Shown one piece after another: positions 10,536 to 21,721 of a DNA stretch of 64,000 bases. A program made the position numbers and the translations under genes. Position 1 is the stretch's first letter. The number at the start of each line of letters is the position of its first letter. Source of the DNA: Isoetes taiwanensis. Its lineage: Eukaryota > Streptophyta > Lycopodiopsida > Isoetales > Isoetaceae. The notes beneath the pieces are model-generated. The model was not told the origin of the DNA. It worked only from the letters and a program-made list of their open reading frames with translations, and ran no database searches. The stretch is from positions 19,031,412-19,095,411 of the forward strand of contig JAJEKV010000016.1 of assembly GCA_021234155.1 (NCBI GenBank), read 5' to 3'.

Positions 10536-11707
10536 TCCATGGTCTGCATCGTCCTCATAACCTCCTGAAAGAGCCACAGATTGAGCTCCATAGTCAATTG
10601 GCCAGCAATTCCGGCCACATGAGGCAAATGAGTTCCCCATTGTCTACATTCCATTCGATCTGCCCAACTTTCTCCTACTAAAACACCTTGGTTTCTTTCT
10701 GGATCGTATTCTGCTGTAATGGGGCCAAAATAATCGCTTGGAGTTGTGACAAAGATTTTTCCACTGCAAGCATTTGCCTTGCCTGGAAGCTTGGCCCTTT
10801 CTATCATAAGTAAAGACCTTGTCTGGCCTGTTCTGATTGTTAATAGGTTAATATAATGTATGGGTTTTGGGGCCGCTGTTTTATTTCCCCCTGTGGCCGC
10901 CGCTGCTTTTACCATTCTTATTGCCATTATCAAAGCTGAATTGATTCTAGGCTGGCTTGCAAATTTCGCAGGAATATTTGCCCTGCATTTTCCGCAGCTT
11001 TTCTTTCCCTGTCCAATCCATCTTTGGAAGCATCTCAGGCAAAAATTGTGCCCACATGGTGTCTGCACAACCCGAATAAAAGAAATTCAGTCGTTCAATC
11101 CAATTTCAATAATAAAAGCATCAAATAGGCTTCAATCCAGCACCAATGGTAGATTAAAAAAAGTCCGATTCAATTCAGAAAGCGAACATTTAGAAACATC
11201 GTTCTAAAAATATTCAACGATCACAAAACAATTAACTAAAAATCTAAAAAGGTTTAGACTTACAGTGATCGGGCGTTCAGCAATCTGCATGCAAAATATG
11301 CAGTTCAAATTCTCATCTAAAAGGTCCAGCATAGAATCCTTTGAATCTTTAGATTTGTTGCCACAATCCAATGCATTGGCGTCTTCTTTTCCAGCATTGC
11401 TCATAAGCTCTTGACAGCGGCGAGCTTTTTGCTGTTCCGAAAGGCTAGAATCGGATTGAACGACCCTAATTTTGCCGACCAAATGATCCTCAGATTTTTC
11501 CACAGTAATCGAAATTGAAGAACTGGAAAAATCAGGAGAAAGGCTACAATCTGGGCAAGACCAATCGCCCAATGGAACGGATTGAAGGGGGCAAAGGCAG
11601 GCCATATGCCAAGGACTAGAACAGCTCCCACAGAGCAAGACATCTTGATCCGGCACAATTTTGCAAACCATACATACTCCATCTGAATCACAGGGCAAAT
11701 CCGGCAT
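10536..11707 (-). pseudogene. ORTHRUS/VIM (UHRF1-like) gene fragment: PHD, RING and start of SRA
   Basis: Plant ORTHRUS/VIM proteins are E3 ligases that bind hemimethylated CpG and help maintain DNA methylation in the nucleus. Exon 1 (11,707-11,264) starts MPDLPCDSDGVC. It holds a C4HC3 PHD finger (CMVC, CGSC, H, C, CPDC) and the first RING cysteines (CIFC). A 201-bp intron (11,263-11,063; GTAAGT donor, GTGCAG acceptor) splits the RING. Exon 2 continues TPCGHNFCLRCF and CGKCR, then the linker and SRA start (GKANACSGKI, YFGPI, NQGVLVGESW, ECRQWGTHLPHVAGIAGQ). Near 10,596-10,600 one base is missing: the SRA reading resumes in another frame as DYGAQSVALSGGYEDD and ends at about 10,536. The rest of SRA and the second RING are not found. 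I infer a truncated pseudogene; a real gene with a distant exon and a read error is possible. It lies 905 bp head-to-head from SR45. Confidence 0.85.
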
Positions 11708-12612
11708 GGTTGCAGCCTAGTTTCCTCTGGCAGCGAGTTTCCTCTGGCACGTGACGGGCTGAAGATTTTTCATTTTATTGAAATTGAAAAATGCAATGGG
11801 CGCATACGTGTCAGGGCCAGGGCTGTGCTCAGCCCAGAAAAATTACTTCCCTATTTTTTAAGAACAGAAAACATACTGCTTTATATATGGAATGATAACA
11901 TTGTGACATCCTTGCTCAACTTTAACGATTCATGGTGTATCTACAATATCTTTCCACTCACTTATAGTACATGCATAGAAATATATTTATGCGCCACTAC
12001 ATTTAAGTTCAAAAAACTATAAGACAACCTCCATCCTTAAAGAAAAAGGACAATCGACATTCAATTTGGTGAAGCCCATCCACGCCGAGCAATGTTACTA
12101 TACTCTTTTGAATCCACTTTTAGGCTGTGCAACAAAGATGTATTGATTCACACACTGCTTAAGCCAACACAAAGCTATACAGAACTACATGTGAGCAAAG
12201 AAAGAGCCCATGGAATTTTTGAACGTAAACCCATTCCCCATCTAACAATTTTTAAATGGCGAGATCACTTTATATATCCACATCTTTTCAAATTGTTACT
12301 AAGCCCGCAACGCCGGGCATCATAACTAGTTCTAATTAGAACATTTTTCCTGAATTTTTTTTTATAGAAAGGATTTGCTAACGTAACAAGGGAAGGATTA
12401 AAAAAATACACGGCAAATGATTAAAGATATTTTGTTTAGACTACATTCTTCCCATATGCATTACATCCAACGGCGTATGGCATTTCTCGACAGCCATGCT
12501 AAAATCAAGATCGTTAAAAGGTTTCTGGTTAGGGCATCGTCTTTTCCCTCGCTTCTTTGCTGCTTCGCCGTCTTCAATGATTTAGGGTTTTGTTCCGTCG
12601 ATCGACAGAGAA
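11708..12612. promoter_or_regulatory. Shared upstream region between divergent VIM fragment and SR45 gene
   Basis: The 905-bp spacer holds the promoter and 5' UTR of SR45 on the plus strand and whatever promoter the VIM fragment retains on the minus strand. The last 100 bases before the SR45 start are pyrimidine-rich, as in plant leaders. No clear TATA box could be assigned. Open frames at 11,825-12,022 and 12,092-12,325 have no recognisable motif. Confidence 0.45.
12581..12590 (+). promoter_or_regulatory. Telo-box-like motif in the SR45 leader
   Basis: TTTAGGGTTT, 23 bases upstream of the ATG, is the reverse complement of the plant telo-box AAACCCTAAA. The motif is common just upstream of start codons in plant genes for translation and RNA processing. 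Its position supports the SR45 start choice; its role here is inferred. Confidence 0.55.
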
Positions 12613-14908
12613 ATGGCGAAGCCCGCGAAGGGCAGGTCTCCTTCGGGCTCAGGTTCGGCGTCCTCGTCTTATTCCGGTTCTTCAAGTGGCTCTGGTTCTA
12701 GGTCCAGATCTGCGTCCAGCTCTTCCGCCTCCGACAGTGCCAGCTCTAGAAGCCGTAGTCCCCCAAAAAAGAGGTTGGTTTTCTTTTATTTCTTTGAGTT
12801 CTATAGATGTAGAAATGAATCACGTGAGTGAGATACTCCATAGCAATATTCTAGTTATGGAATGGTTCTTCGAGGAATAGTTGTATGCTTTTTACATACG
12901 TTTCTATCCTGCTGAAGCACGTAATATGTAGTAACTATTAGCGTTGGTTAACAGTCCATTACCTGGTGCAAAAAGGCGTTCACCATCACCTGTGACAAAG
13001 AAAACGTCTCCTGTTAGGTAAGTAAAGTTACTGTCTTAATTTTGCTACTATCCTATCCGCATTTTTGCTCAAGTATGCTCAGTTTCATTGCATTGAACTT
13101 ATATTCAGGAAAGCAAGATCTATTTCTCCGGAGTCTACTGTTCTTCACATTGGGTCCCTTACACGTAATGTGAATGAGTTCCATCTCCGAGAGATATTTG
13201 GTATGTACTATATGTTAATAAAATTTCTTACTTTGCATATGCATTGGCTTTGCCTATTGACTGTGAAAATTCTGAATGCTGGAAATTGTTGTGTCCACGC
13301 TTAGGCAACTATGGTGATGTTGTTCATGTCGAGCTTGCAATGGATCGAACTGTAAGTCAGCATCATATTTCTCTTGGGTTTGATTGATGATTATTTATAT
13401 TGTAGCTTATTTCTGTAATGTACAGGTCAATTTGCCAAAGGGTTATGGATATGTGGAGTTCAAGACTAGAGGAGAAGCAGAGAAAGCTCAACAGCATATG
13501 GATGGAGTAAAGACTTGACTTTTACTGAGTTTCTTTTATCATTTGATTCTCTTAATCTGATTATTGTGGTTTTATATGTATTAGGCTCAAATTGATGGTA
13601 ATTTTGTTACCGCACAATTTATACTTGTGGCTAAGAAAAAACCTGCAACTCCACCACGTGCTGCTGTCACCTCTCCTAAACGAGAAATGGCAAATCGTGA
13701 TCATCCCGGTCGAGATGGTGCTAAGGATGGTGGAGCTGTTCGTCGCCGTGAATGTATGCGTCATTTTCATCAAAATTACTGGCCTTGTCTTAGGGCCGAT
13801 GGATTTGTTTTAGATTATGATGACTATGTCTTTATGAAATTGATGAATATATGCAGCTCCACATGCTCCCCGCCGACGATCCCATTCACCTCTGCCACGC
13901 AAAAGATCTGCCTCTCCACATCGGCGTGGTGGGGAGTCTCCAAGGCGCCGGGGTGGCGACTCTCCACCTCGACGTCGTCCTGCAGCTTCTCCTTTGCGTA
14001 GGCGATCTCCTTCACCATTCAGACGAAGGCGACGGTCTCCTGTAAGGTAAATAGTTAATCTGTTTGCTTTAGCATTCTTTTATTTAAGGCTAAACATGAG
14101 CTTCTATTTTCATTAGGTCACCCCCTAGAAGAATCAGAGGAAGTCCAGTAGGACGTCAAAGATCACCAGTTAACTACAGGCGAAGGTTCATAATGTTTGA
14201 ATAATAAGATTTACATTTGTCAAGAACAAAGGTTATTTAAATGTTTTGGTCTTTAGGTCTCCACCACCTCCAAGAAGGCGATCACCACCTCGAAGATCAC
14301 CGCCCATCCGCCGACGCAGTCGTTCTCCTCCAAGACGCCCGTTGCGTTCTCGTTCAAGGTCTCGGTCCCCTCCCCGAAGGTATGTTAAGCCATTTTTATT
14401 TGTTGCGAAGTCAAATGTTTATGGTTCATTAATATTTGCAGAGGCAGGGCTTCTCCAGGCAGGCGTGCAAAGTCCAGTTCATATTCATCCGAGTCACCTA
14501 GTCCAGCTAGGAAGGTAAGACTGAAGAAATTTTGTTATTGTTTTGCTCGGTATTATTCTAAGAGTTTTATTATGTATTGTAGCGATCACCTGCAAGAGTT
14601 ATAAAGAAGGTTTCCAAAAGTAGGAGTCCTAAGAGGTGCTGTAGTCTTGTGCCACGTTGTTGATGCTGTTGCACAGTAATTTTCTCATAGTAGTATAACT
14701 TTGCCTCCTAACAATGTAACTTTGCTTTTGGGATTTGTTCCAGGCCTCTGAGCAAAAGCAGCAGTCCTAGTGCAAGAAGCAGCAGCTCTTCCCCATCAAA
14801 AAATAATCAGTTAATATTGCATTCTGTTACTTTGATTTATATGTTATCATTATTTTCTATGCTGCTGACCCAAGGATAATATTTTGCAGGTTAACTAAAG
14901 CAAAATGA
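12613..14908 (+). CDS. SR45: SR45/RNPS1-like serine/arginine-rich splicing factor, 13 coding exons
   Basis: SR45 is the plant RNPS1 homologue: an RS-RRM-RS protein of nuclear speckles that binds pre-mRNA, joins the exon-junction complex and influences splice-site choice. Exons I infer: 12,613-12,773; 12,955-13,017; 13,109-13,200; 13,305-13,351; 13,426-13,506; 13,585-13,753; 13,857-14,046; 14,117-14,185; 14,257-14,379; 14,442-14,514; 14,583-14,635; 14,744-14,809; 14,890-14,908. All junctions are GT-AG. The sum is 1,206 nt, or 401 residues, against about 414 in Arabidopsis. The N terminus MAKPAKGRSPS opens a Ser-rich RS domain (to about residue 55). The RRM spans about 83-163 with RNP2 LHIGSL and RNP1 KGYGYVEF. 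The C-terminal half is Arg/Ser/Pro-rich (PPRRSPPIRRRSRSP) and ends RPLSKSSSPSARS, then KNNQLTKAK. Frame and phase are kept throughout, so the gene looks functional. The last coding exon is only 19 nt. Confidence 0.93.
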
Positions 14909-17900
14909 CAAGGTTGATTATTCTGGGGGCTAAGCATGCAGATGCTCCATTCTCCATTCAGCTCTCCCTTGTTCTGCTTGTATGTGTGAGCTATTATAGA
15001 ATCTTTGGATAGGTTCGCTTGCATCCTTGTCTATTTCTGTTCTGTGGTTGCTTGATTGGTTAATGTCTTCGTGTAATTGTCCTAGTGGTCGTGATGTCAT
15101 TTTCAAAGATATCACAATGCATCAGGTTGTGTTTTCTTTTCATACTGCGCTGCTTGGTGGTCATTTCACCCTGGCTTTCAACATGCTGCCTAGATGTCTA
15201 TTTTCTTCAGGAACTTGTGACGTACATCAAAGCATATGACCAAAGAATATGGCTTCTATTGAGTGCATCCAAGGAAAATTTGCTCAATATGCTAGCAGCC
15301 AACGCATGCTCTACAGGAGAAAAATGGGTACTTCGGATTTGCAGAACTGTTATCATCCATGGATGGAATTTGGGTTGCTTAAATGCTCAACTTTGACATG
15401 GGCTTGTGAACGTCTTTAAAACTGATGATATACAAACCGGTTATCCTTTTTCTGCATTCCTGTATATAATTCTCTCGCTAGGGTTGAAAAGTGTAGATAA
15501 CTGTTCTCGAAGTGCATCTGTGAGTTGAACATTTTTTTAGTCACAGTTTCAAGAGGGTTATTTCCTAGCCTGAGCTCATCCCAGAGAATTTTGCCCGATT
15601 ATCGGGTTTGGAACAGTGTTGGTGCAAACTTTATCAACCTAATCGGATTTCTAACCGTGTCAATCGGAACAATCGCCTTCAAATTTACGACTTCCAAATT
15701 TTAACAGAAGCCCCGGACCTCTCTCTGGCTAGGATGCACGGGGGTGCCCTGTTTTTTTGCCGCCGACCTCTGGCCAGGCTCCAGAAGGCGAAAGAGGTGG
15801 TGTGAATCATCTCAGCGCAGATCCACGAATTCACAATGGAAACGCCTAAAGGAAAAACGGATTAGACCAGTGCAAATGCCTTGGATATTCAATCTTCCAC
15901 CCAAAACATGCCCAACATGTCCATGCAGGCTGCAAATTTTATTGCATGCTAAGCTGGCAACCCCAGCTCAACTTATGATGTGCCAAAGTACCACCAAGGC
16001 TGAGGGGGCAGCCACATAGGCTATCAGGGTGGCCATTTAAGGCTGCCATACAAATTTGCTCACATTTTGTGTCACAAATAATGCCTAAACTTATCTTTTA
16101 AGTAACATTCAGATTTCAAGTAACATTTCAATTCAATAGATGACTTGGAATTTTTGAGAAACCATGGTACTCAAGATCCTGCTTGGTGCACACACACCTA
16201 CAAACACACATCGTATCATAACCTGCATTTTCAAATAATTTTTGCACTAATTAGCGCACACTGACAAGTCCGTAATTGGATGGCCACAAAAACAAGCCTG
16301 TTAGAAGCTCTTGTATACTCTTTGGATCAACATGGTCAGGAACAATTGTTGGTGCTGTTACAAATAAAAAGGATTCAACTTTTGCAGGCATCCTTCACTT
16401 GTATGTCACAAAAAATGATGCATACAATTGGAAGAAACATAACAGTACAGTCTATGGCTTCAATATGCTAAAATTATATGTCTTTGATGGTGCAATCTAA
16501 CAAGTACACTTCTATAACTGAAAAATTTGATAAAGCATGAAAATGAACATGGATACAAGAACTTGCCTGCATAATTTATTGACATTAGTTTTAAATTACG
16601 ACATGGAGCTAAGCCCTGCATCGACTCTCAATAATCATTTAGAAGTACGAGAAACTCATGTTTATAAAATCCTGTTATGACACGTCAGAGTTATCTATTT
16701 GAATTGAATTAAGTATAGTCATACAACAATGATTAGCATGCATAGCACTATAAAAGATATTCAATAAAGCCTTTAAAAAAATCCTTACATTCATTAACAA
16801 GGAATGCCATCTTCATCTCTTGAAATGCCCCCTTCATATTTAAAACTCATTAGCCATTTGATGCCAATGAATTGGCTCTTCTTGTGCCTAAATTTTTGTA
16901 GAACCATGAGTGCCAATAGCAGTGGCATCTGTTGTGCCTGAAGTACAAGTTGCAGCATGCTGGTCAGAAAATGGAGCAAAAATATGAAATACAAACAATC
17001 TGTTTGAAACAAAAACCACCCCAATGGGAAAGAAAAAAAAATTGACCACAATTGAAGAATCACTTGGCATTCACAAAACATTTGTTGTATTTTCAATCCT
17101 AAAATTCAAAACAATATGCTAAATCAAGAACCCTGGATGTTTGGGCTTGAAGAAACCTGTTGAAGATCGATTTGGAGTCTATAGATGCCCATTCACATTC
17201 AAATAATGCGAGAAGCAGTCATTATGTGTCTTCTGCAGCTAGAAGCTCTGAAATGAATAGGGCAACTCCACAGCAAGTTATGGAGCTGAAATCACAGGAA
17301 GCGAGCAGCCATAAACGACATTTGGGGATACCTCGTGGTGGACAAGCCTCATAATAGTCGCTTACAGGCACCACTTACCTACGAGCCTTTGTCTCTCTGT
17401 GCGCAGCCTTAATTTTTTTCTTCACAGCCCTAATTGGAACCCTAACGAATCTGAGCTGGCCATTTTCCACATTCTTAAATGGCAACGACGCCTTGCGTGG
17501 CCACCCTCCCCTATAGTTTATGAAGACACTTCTACGTCTGGCCCTAGTAGTCCATGCCGTAAACGATGAGTGTTCGTCCTCACTACCAAGGTTCTTATTG
17601 TAAAAGAAAGTTGTTTTTCTTTCAAACACCAGATTTCACAGAGCAATACTGGGCTTTTTGTCGTCAAAATGGGTATGGCTTCCAGATTCATCTTACTTAC
17701 AGATCTTATTTAATGGGCTTAAGATCGGAATGAATAGACCCACTAAAAACTCTGCCGACACTTTGATGCCCTTGCAATATTTCGCTGCAGTTTCTCAGAA
17801 GCAGTAGCTTGCGATTTGCCACAAAGTCGACGCTGCAGAAGCCCTCTGCTAATAAGAGATTCGATTCTTCCAGTGCATCTGATCCTTTTCGATTCTACTG

Positions 17901-18111
17901 GGGAAAACAGGGGGTGGATGAGCTGGATGTAAGCTTGAATTATTCATGGAATTCATTGGACTATTCTGTGCAAAATGAGATCTTACTATTGTATCCATGG
18001 ATGCAGCATGAAAGGCATCCAAGCCTCATCGAATGGAAATACCTGTAATGAAAGGGCTATCCATATTAACGCCATAAGGCATCATGAGTGTGATTACTAG
18101 ATGCAAATTAA
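14909..18111. other. SR45 3' flank and gene-free DNA
   Basis: The first 400-500 bases probably hold the SR45 3' UTR; no strong AATAAA signal is seen. Short open frames at 15,608-15,805, 16,276-16,500 and 17,160-17,354 have no family motif. A stretch at about 17,800-17,938 reads SANKRFDSSSASDPFRFYW on the plus strand and ends at a good donor (GGAT/GTAAGC). It could be a lone exon or gene fragment, but I do not recognise it. Confidence 0.45.
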
Positions 18112-18529
18112 ATAAGGCCCTTTTTCCATGGTAGTCTTATCTCTAAAAGTCACATATTTTATCCAATGATGTTTGGCCACCTATTTTATTAAAAGTAAAT
18201 CACTTTTCCGCTATAAAATTAAGACATATCTTATTTAGGTTCGTAATAGGTTTTGATACCAAATGGAGTCTTATTTTATTCCGGGGGATTTTCCCCGCCG
18301 TAAAATAAGACACCTAGTCTTATTTGAATATATAATTAAAAATAAGACGTGTCTTAGTTTTTCATGCTTTTCTACTAGTATTTTAGTGGTGTAATATTTT
18401 ATGACTACCATGCAGTGGAAAAGTAAGTTTAAATTTGTGTGTTTCATTTTTAGCCCTGGAGTCACAAATGGTGTCGTATATTGTATATGACAGCCATATT
18501 TTACGACTAGTATGGAAAAAGGGCCTTAT
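18112..18529. mobile_element. MITE-like element with 25-bp terminal inverted repeats
   Basis: ATAAGGCCCTTTTTCCAT followed by GGTAGTC (18,112-18,136) pairs with 18,505-18,529, with two mismatches in 25. The 418-bp body is AT-rich, has no ORF, and holds internal partial inverted repeats built on the word AATAAGAC (for example 18,307-18,325). Size, TIRs and lack of coding capacity fit a non-autonomous DNA transposon. A target-site duplication is not certain. The mirror copy lies at about 50,104-50,450. Confidence 0.7.
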
Positions 18530-21500
18530 CACATGCCTTATTTTGGGAAGATGTATGGTCGTGTCTATTTATTAGGAAGCTGTATGATAATGTCTATTAG
18601 GTAGGGGATGGCATTCAAAAGGACATAAAGCGCTACCTGACGAACTATAAGTCGTCTTATTTTTCTCATGCCTTGAGTTCTCCAAAAACCTTAATAAAAG
18701 GTGAGGAATATTTTGATTTTAATAATGTAAAAACAACTTAGGTTCAATCCTCACTTTTGGCATTTACCCTGCATTCTCTTTCTTTTACCTTGCATTCTTG
18801 GCACAGGATTGCACCTTAGTTACTTCTACGTTACAGGAGTGGCAATCTATTTGCCATTCCTATATCAACATTTCAATCCCAGGAATGGCATTGTCATTCC
18901 TGTATACAGAAGTTTTAGATTACTAAATGGAGAACCCGAGTGAGATAGAATGGAAGGAAAAGGTTGTAAATGATGATACAGAAAAGCACAATGGCACAAG
19001 GCAAACAAGTGCCTTGTGAACATTCAATAACTTAGTAGGTTCGACAAATATAATTTGTTTTTTGACATTGATCGATTTTATATGCACAAATAAATGTTGT
19101 TATTCTAGTTTCCCTTCAACCTGAAGTCATGGAGATTAGGGTCGGATCTGCTATCTTAAGCCCTATAAAAAATAAGGGACTAAATGTTTGATACAAAGCT
19201 CTGATGCAAAGCTCTGGGCTTGCAAAAATAGTGTTCTCATGGGAAGACAGAGAACTTGTCTCGGGCACACTAAATGATACATTCGAGTTTTTGGCCATTG
19301 TTGGAAGGTGAGTTTCTATCTTAGCCACACATTGTTCATGTGCATTTGTTCTTTTTTTCCATTATGCAATTCAATTTGTAAATATTACAGATATCAGCTT
19401 ATAAAAGTAGGTTGTATGGCCCTGGTTGAAGGGAAAAAATAGATGAGAATATTTGAAGATGTTCTAATATTTTGTGTTACTAATATTAGTGAATTGGACC
19501 AGCTATGGATGAGAATGGAATGCGACATAGCAAAATAACCTTAGCCAAAGAGCTTTTTGAAAGCATACCAAACACCTTCTTTTAGGAATGTTCCTTTTGT
19601 GTTGTAACAAACATGATGAATTGCAAAAATGGAATCTGACCAAAGTGTTTTCAATGTCATTCATTAGTGCATGGGTATAGTCATGTGGTCAGGGGACAAC
19701 TTATAAGGGTAGACCCTACTTTTTTTTTCTATGGGCATATTTTGAGTTGCCTTTTTTGGGAAGGCTAAAATTTTATCAGGCTTTTTATTTTATGGTGCAA
19801 TGTAAACTGCCCTTATTTACTGCAAAAGTCATTATAAAACAACATTTGTCTATTAAATCACACATTTATAGAAAACAAAGTAATTTTCGTTTCAAAATAA
19901 CATAGCAGTTTATATGTTTATAAACATATCATAGTCAGAATATAAAGAGAATATAAACCCTTTTTTGAGATTTCAAGCTGTAAAATTTGCTGATCAGACA
20001 ATAAAGAATGGAAGAATGCAACAAAGAACTAGCAAGAATAGAAAGAAATGCATTAAAGAAAACAAAATACAAAGGAATGCAAGGAATTGGAAACAAGCAC
20101 TAAAACTGCTAGGTTTTTCATATGAATCAAATGCTATGCACGATGCACTGGCAAAGCAACGAAATTTGATTTGAGAATGCATGCTGATGAGTCTAATTCT
20201 TGAATTTTTTGTCCATGTCTGGTGATTTTGATCAATGGGGCATGTCGCTGTTGAAGAAAGTAGTAGGTAGAAGAAACTTCCCATCTGCTCACCGCAAAAA
20301 GTGAACGTTGCCTTCCAATTTCTTTTCTTTTCTTTTCTTCTTTTTTCTTTTCCTTTTCAAAAATTGGCTCTTGTAATTATAGATTTTTAATTTCTTGCTT
20401 TTTTACAATAATATATAGAAAAACGATTTACATTTTGGCTATTGATGTGAATAGAATTTTAAGACTTTTTTAAATCCTTGCCCTTATTTTAAAGGTTGCT
20501 TAAATTTTTGCCCTTTTAAGGGGAAGGGCATTTTTTGTATGCCACCCCTTATTCATAATGGCTATAATTTTTTTTCCCTTTTTGCAGGGGAGGAGACCTA
20601 TTTAAGGGTGTGCAGGCCATGAAAGTTGATCACTGCATGTGGTAGGTAATGGAGGAGAATGGACTGTATACAATGTCCTTCCACTTCTCAAACTCCTAAA
20701 TCACTTTGACAATACAAATAGAACATAGACACGAACCCCCACTCTTGTCCAAGGTATGTAACCAATTAGATGATTAGATTGCTTGCTTTCCCCTCGACTG
20801 TTTCAATATCATTCATTAGTGCATCATATAGCCATGTGGTAGATGATGGATAATGGACTTGGCAAATCAAAGTTGGTGTCACTCGAAAAGGGGCATGTAT
20901 GCTACTTACAAATGTCTAATTTGTTTAGTAAATGCTCTTTACCATATTTGCAGTAGTTTTATGATAGATGATCTTCGTGACATCAATCAAAGAAAACCTA
21001 CAACATTGGTGTGCAAATTAAAAGATATGAAAAAGGAAATAGAAGAGTCGACCCTTTCGCATCATTCACATTATTTGCATCGTTCCAACTTTGAAGCATC
21101 CCACTATGCAAATTATCAATGTTGGACATTAATAGTGAATCCCATTACACCGGTTTGAAACCGAATACATGTTCGTGACAGTCTTGGTCATCGTGATAAA
21201 TTTCTTGTAAAACATAATGCTCTAAGACAATAAATAATGCCATATTCCTATGTTAAAGTGCATCCAATCAGACTATTGCATAATAAGCCAAGATGAAGCC
21301 ATAAGCATCGGCAAGGATTGAGATGCTCAAAACTGTCCCTAATCTTAAAGGAACTACTTTCAAAATATGTTATCGCTTCAAATTAATCAAAGACTAAAGC
21401 TATGGATCAGAGAGGTGATAAGTTGGTGTTGTTATATAGTTGGTCATGAAGGTTTAATTCTATGATCGATTGGATACTCTTTTATTTTGGAACGACCCAC

Positions 21501-21601
21501 GAGGACATGGGGTAAACTTTAGAAGGGGAGAATGTAACGAGCTTGGTCCATTAGCAGACATGTAATTTACATTTTCCTATTCTCTGTGGACGTTAAAAAA
21601 A
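18530..21601. other. Gene-free AT-rich stretch
   Basis: No credible gene. A block around TTCAAT.TCATTCATTAGTGCAT, followed by CATGTGGT, occurs at about 19,649-19,690 and again at 20,801-20,840. Pyrimidine runs lie near 20,320-20,360. The open frames at 19,965-20,174 and 20,853-21,158 show no motif. Confidence 0.5.
21240..21350 (+). repeat. Dispersed direct repeat, copy 1 (second copy 25,021-25,138)
   Basis: Both copies begin CATATTCCTATGTTAAAGTGCAT and share the words ATTGCATAATAAGCCA, GAGATGCTCAAA and CTGTCCCTAATCTTAA in order over about 110 bp. The second copy lies inside the L1-like LINE remnant, so copy 1 is probably a fragment of the same element family. Confidence 0.75.
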
Positions 21602-21721
21602 CTATTCTATTCTATTCTATTCTATTCTATTCTATTCTATTCTATTCTATTCTATTCTATTCTATTCTATTCTATTCTATTCTATTCTATTCTATTCTAT
21701 TCTATTCTATTCTATTCTATT
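21602..21721 (+). repeat. (TTCTA)n pentanucleotide microsatellite
   Basis: About 24 uninterrupted TTCTA units in 120 bp, a tract of the kind that mutates fast by slippage. The mirror copy at about 47,522-47,632 is scrambled into AGAATGAG/AGAATAGA-like words with no clean period. Confidence 0.97.

Noticed and set aside
21602-21721. CRISPR-like or satellite array
   Set aside because: It is a plain pentanucleotide microsatellite with no spacers.
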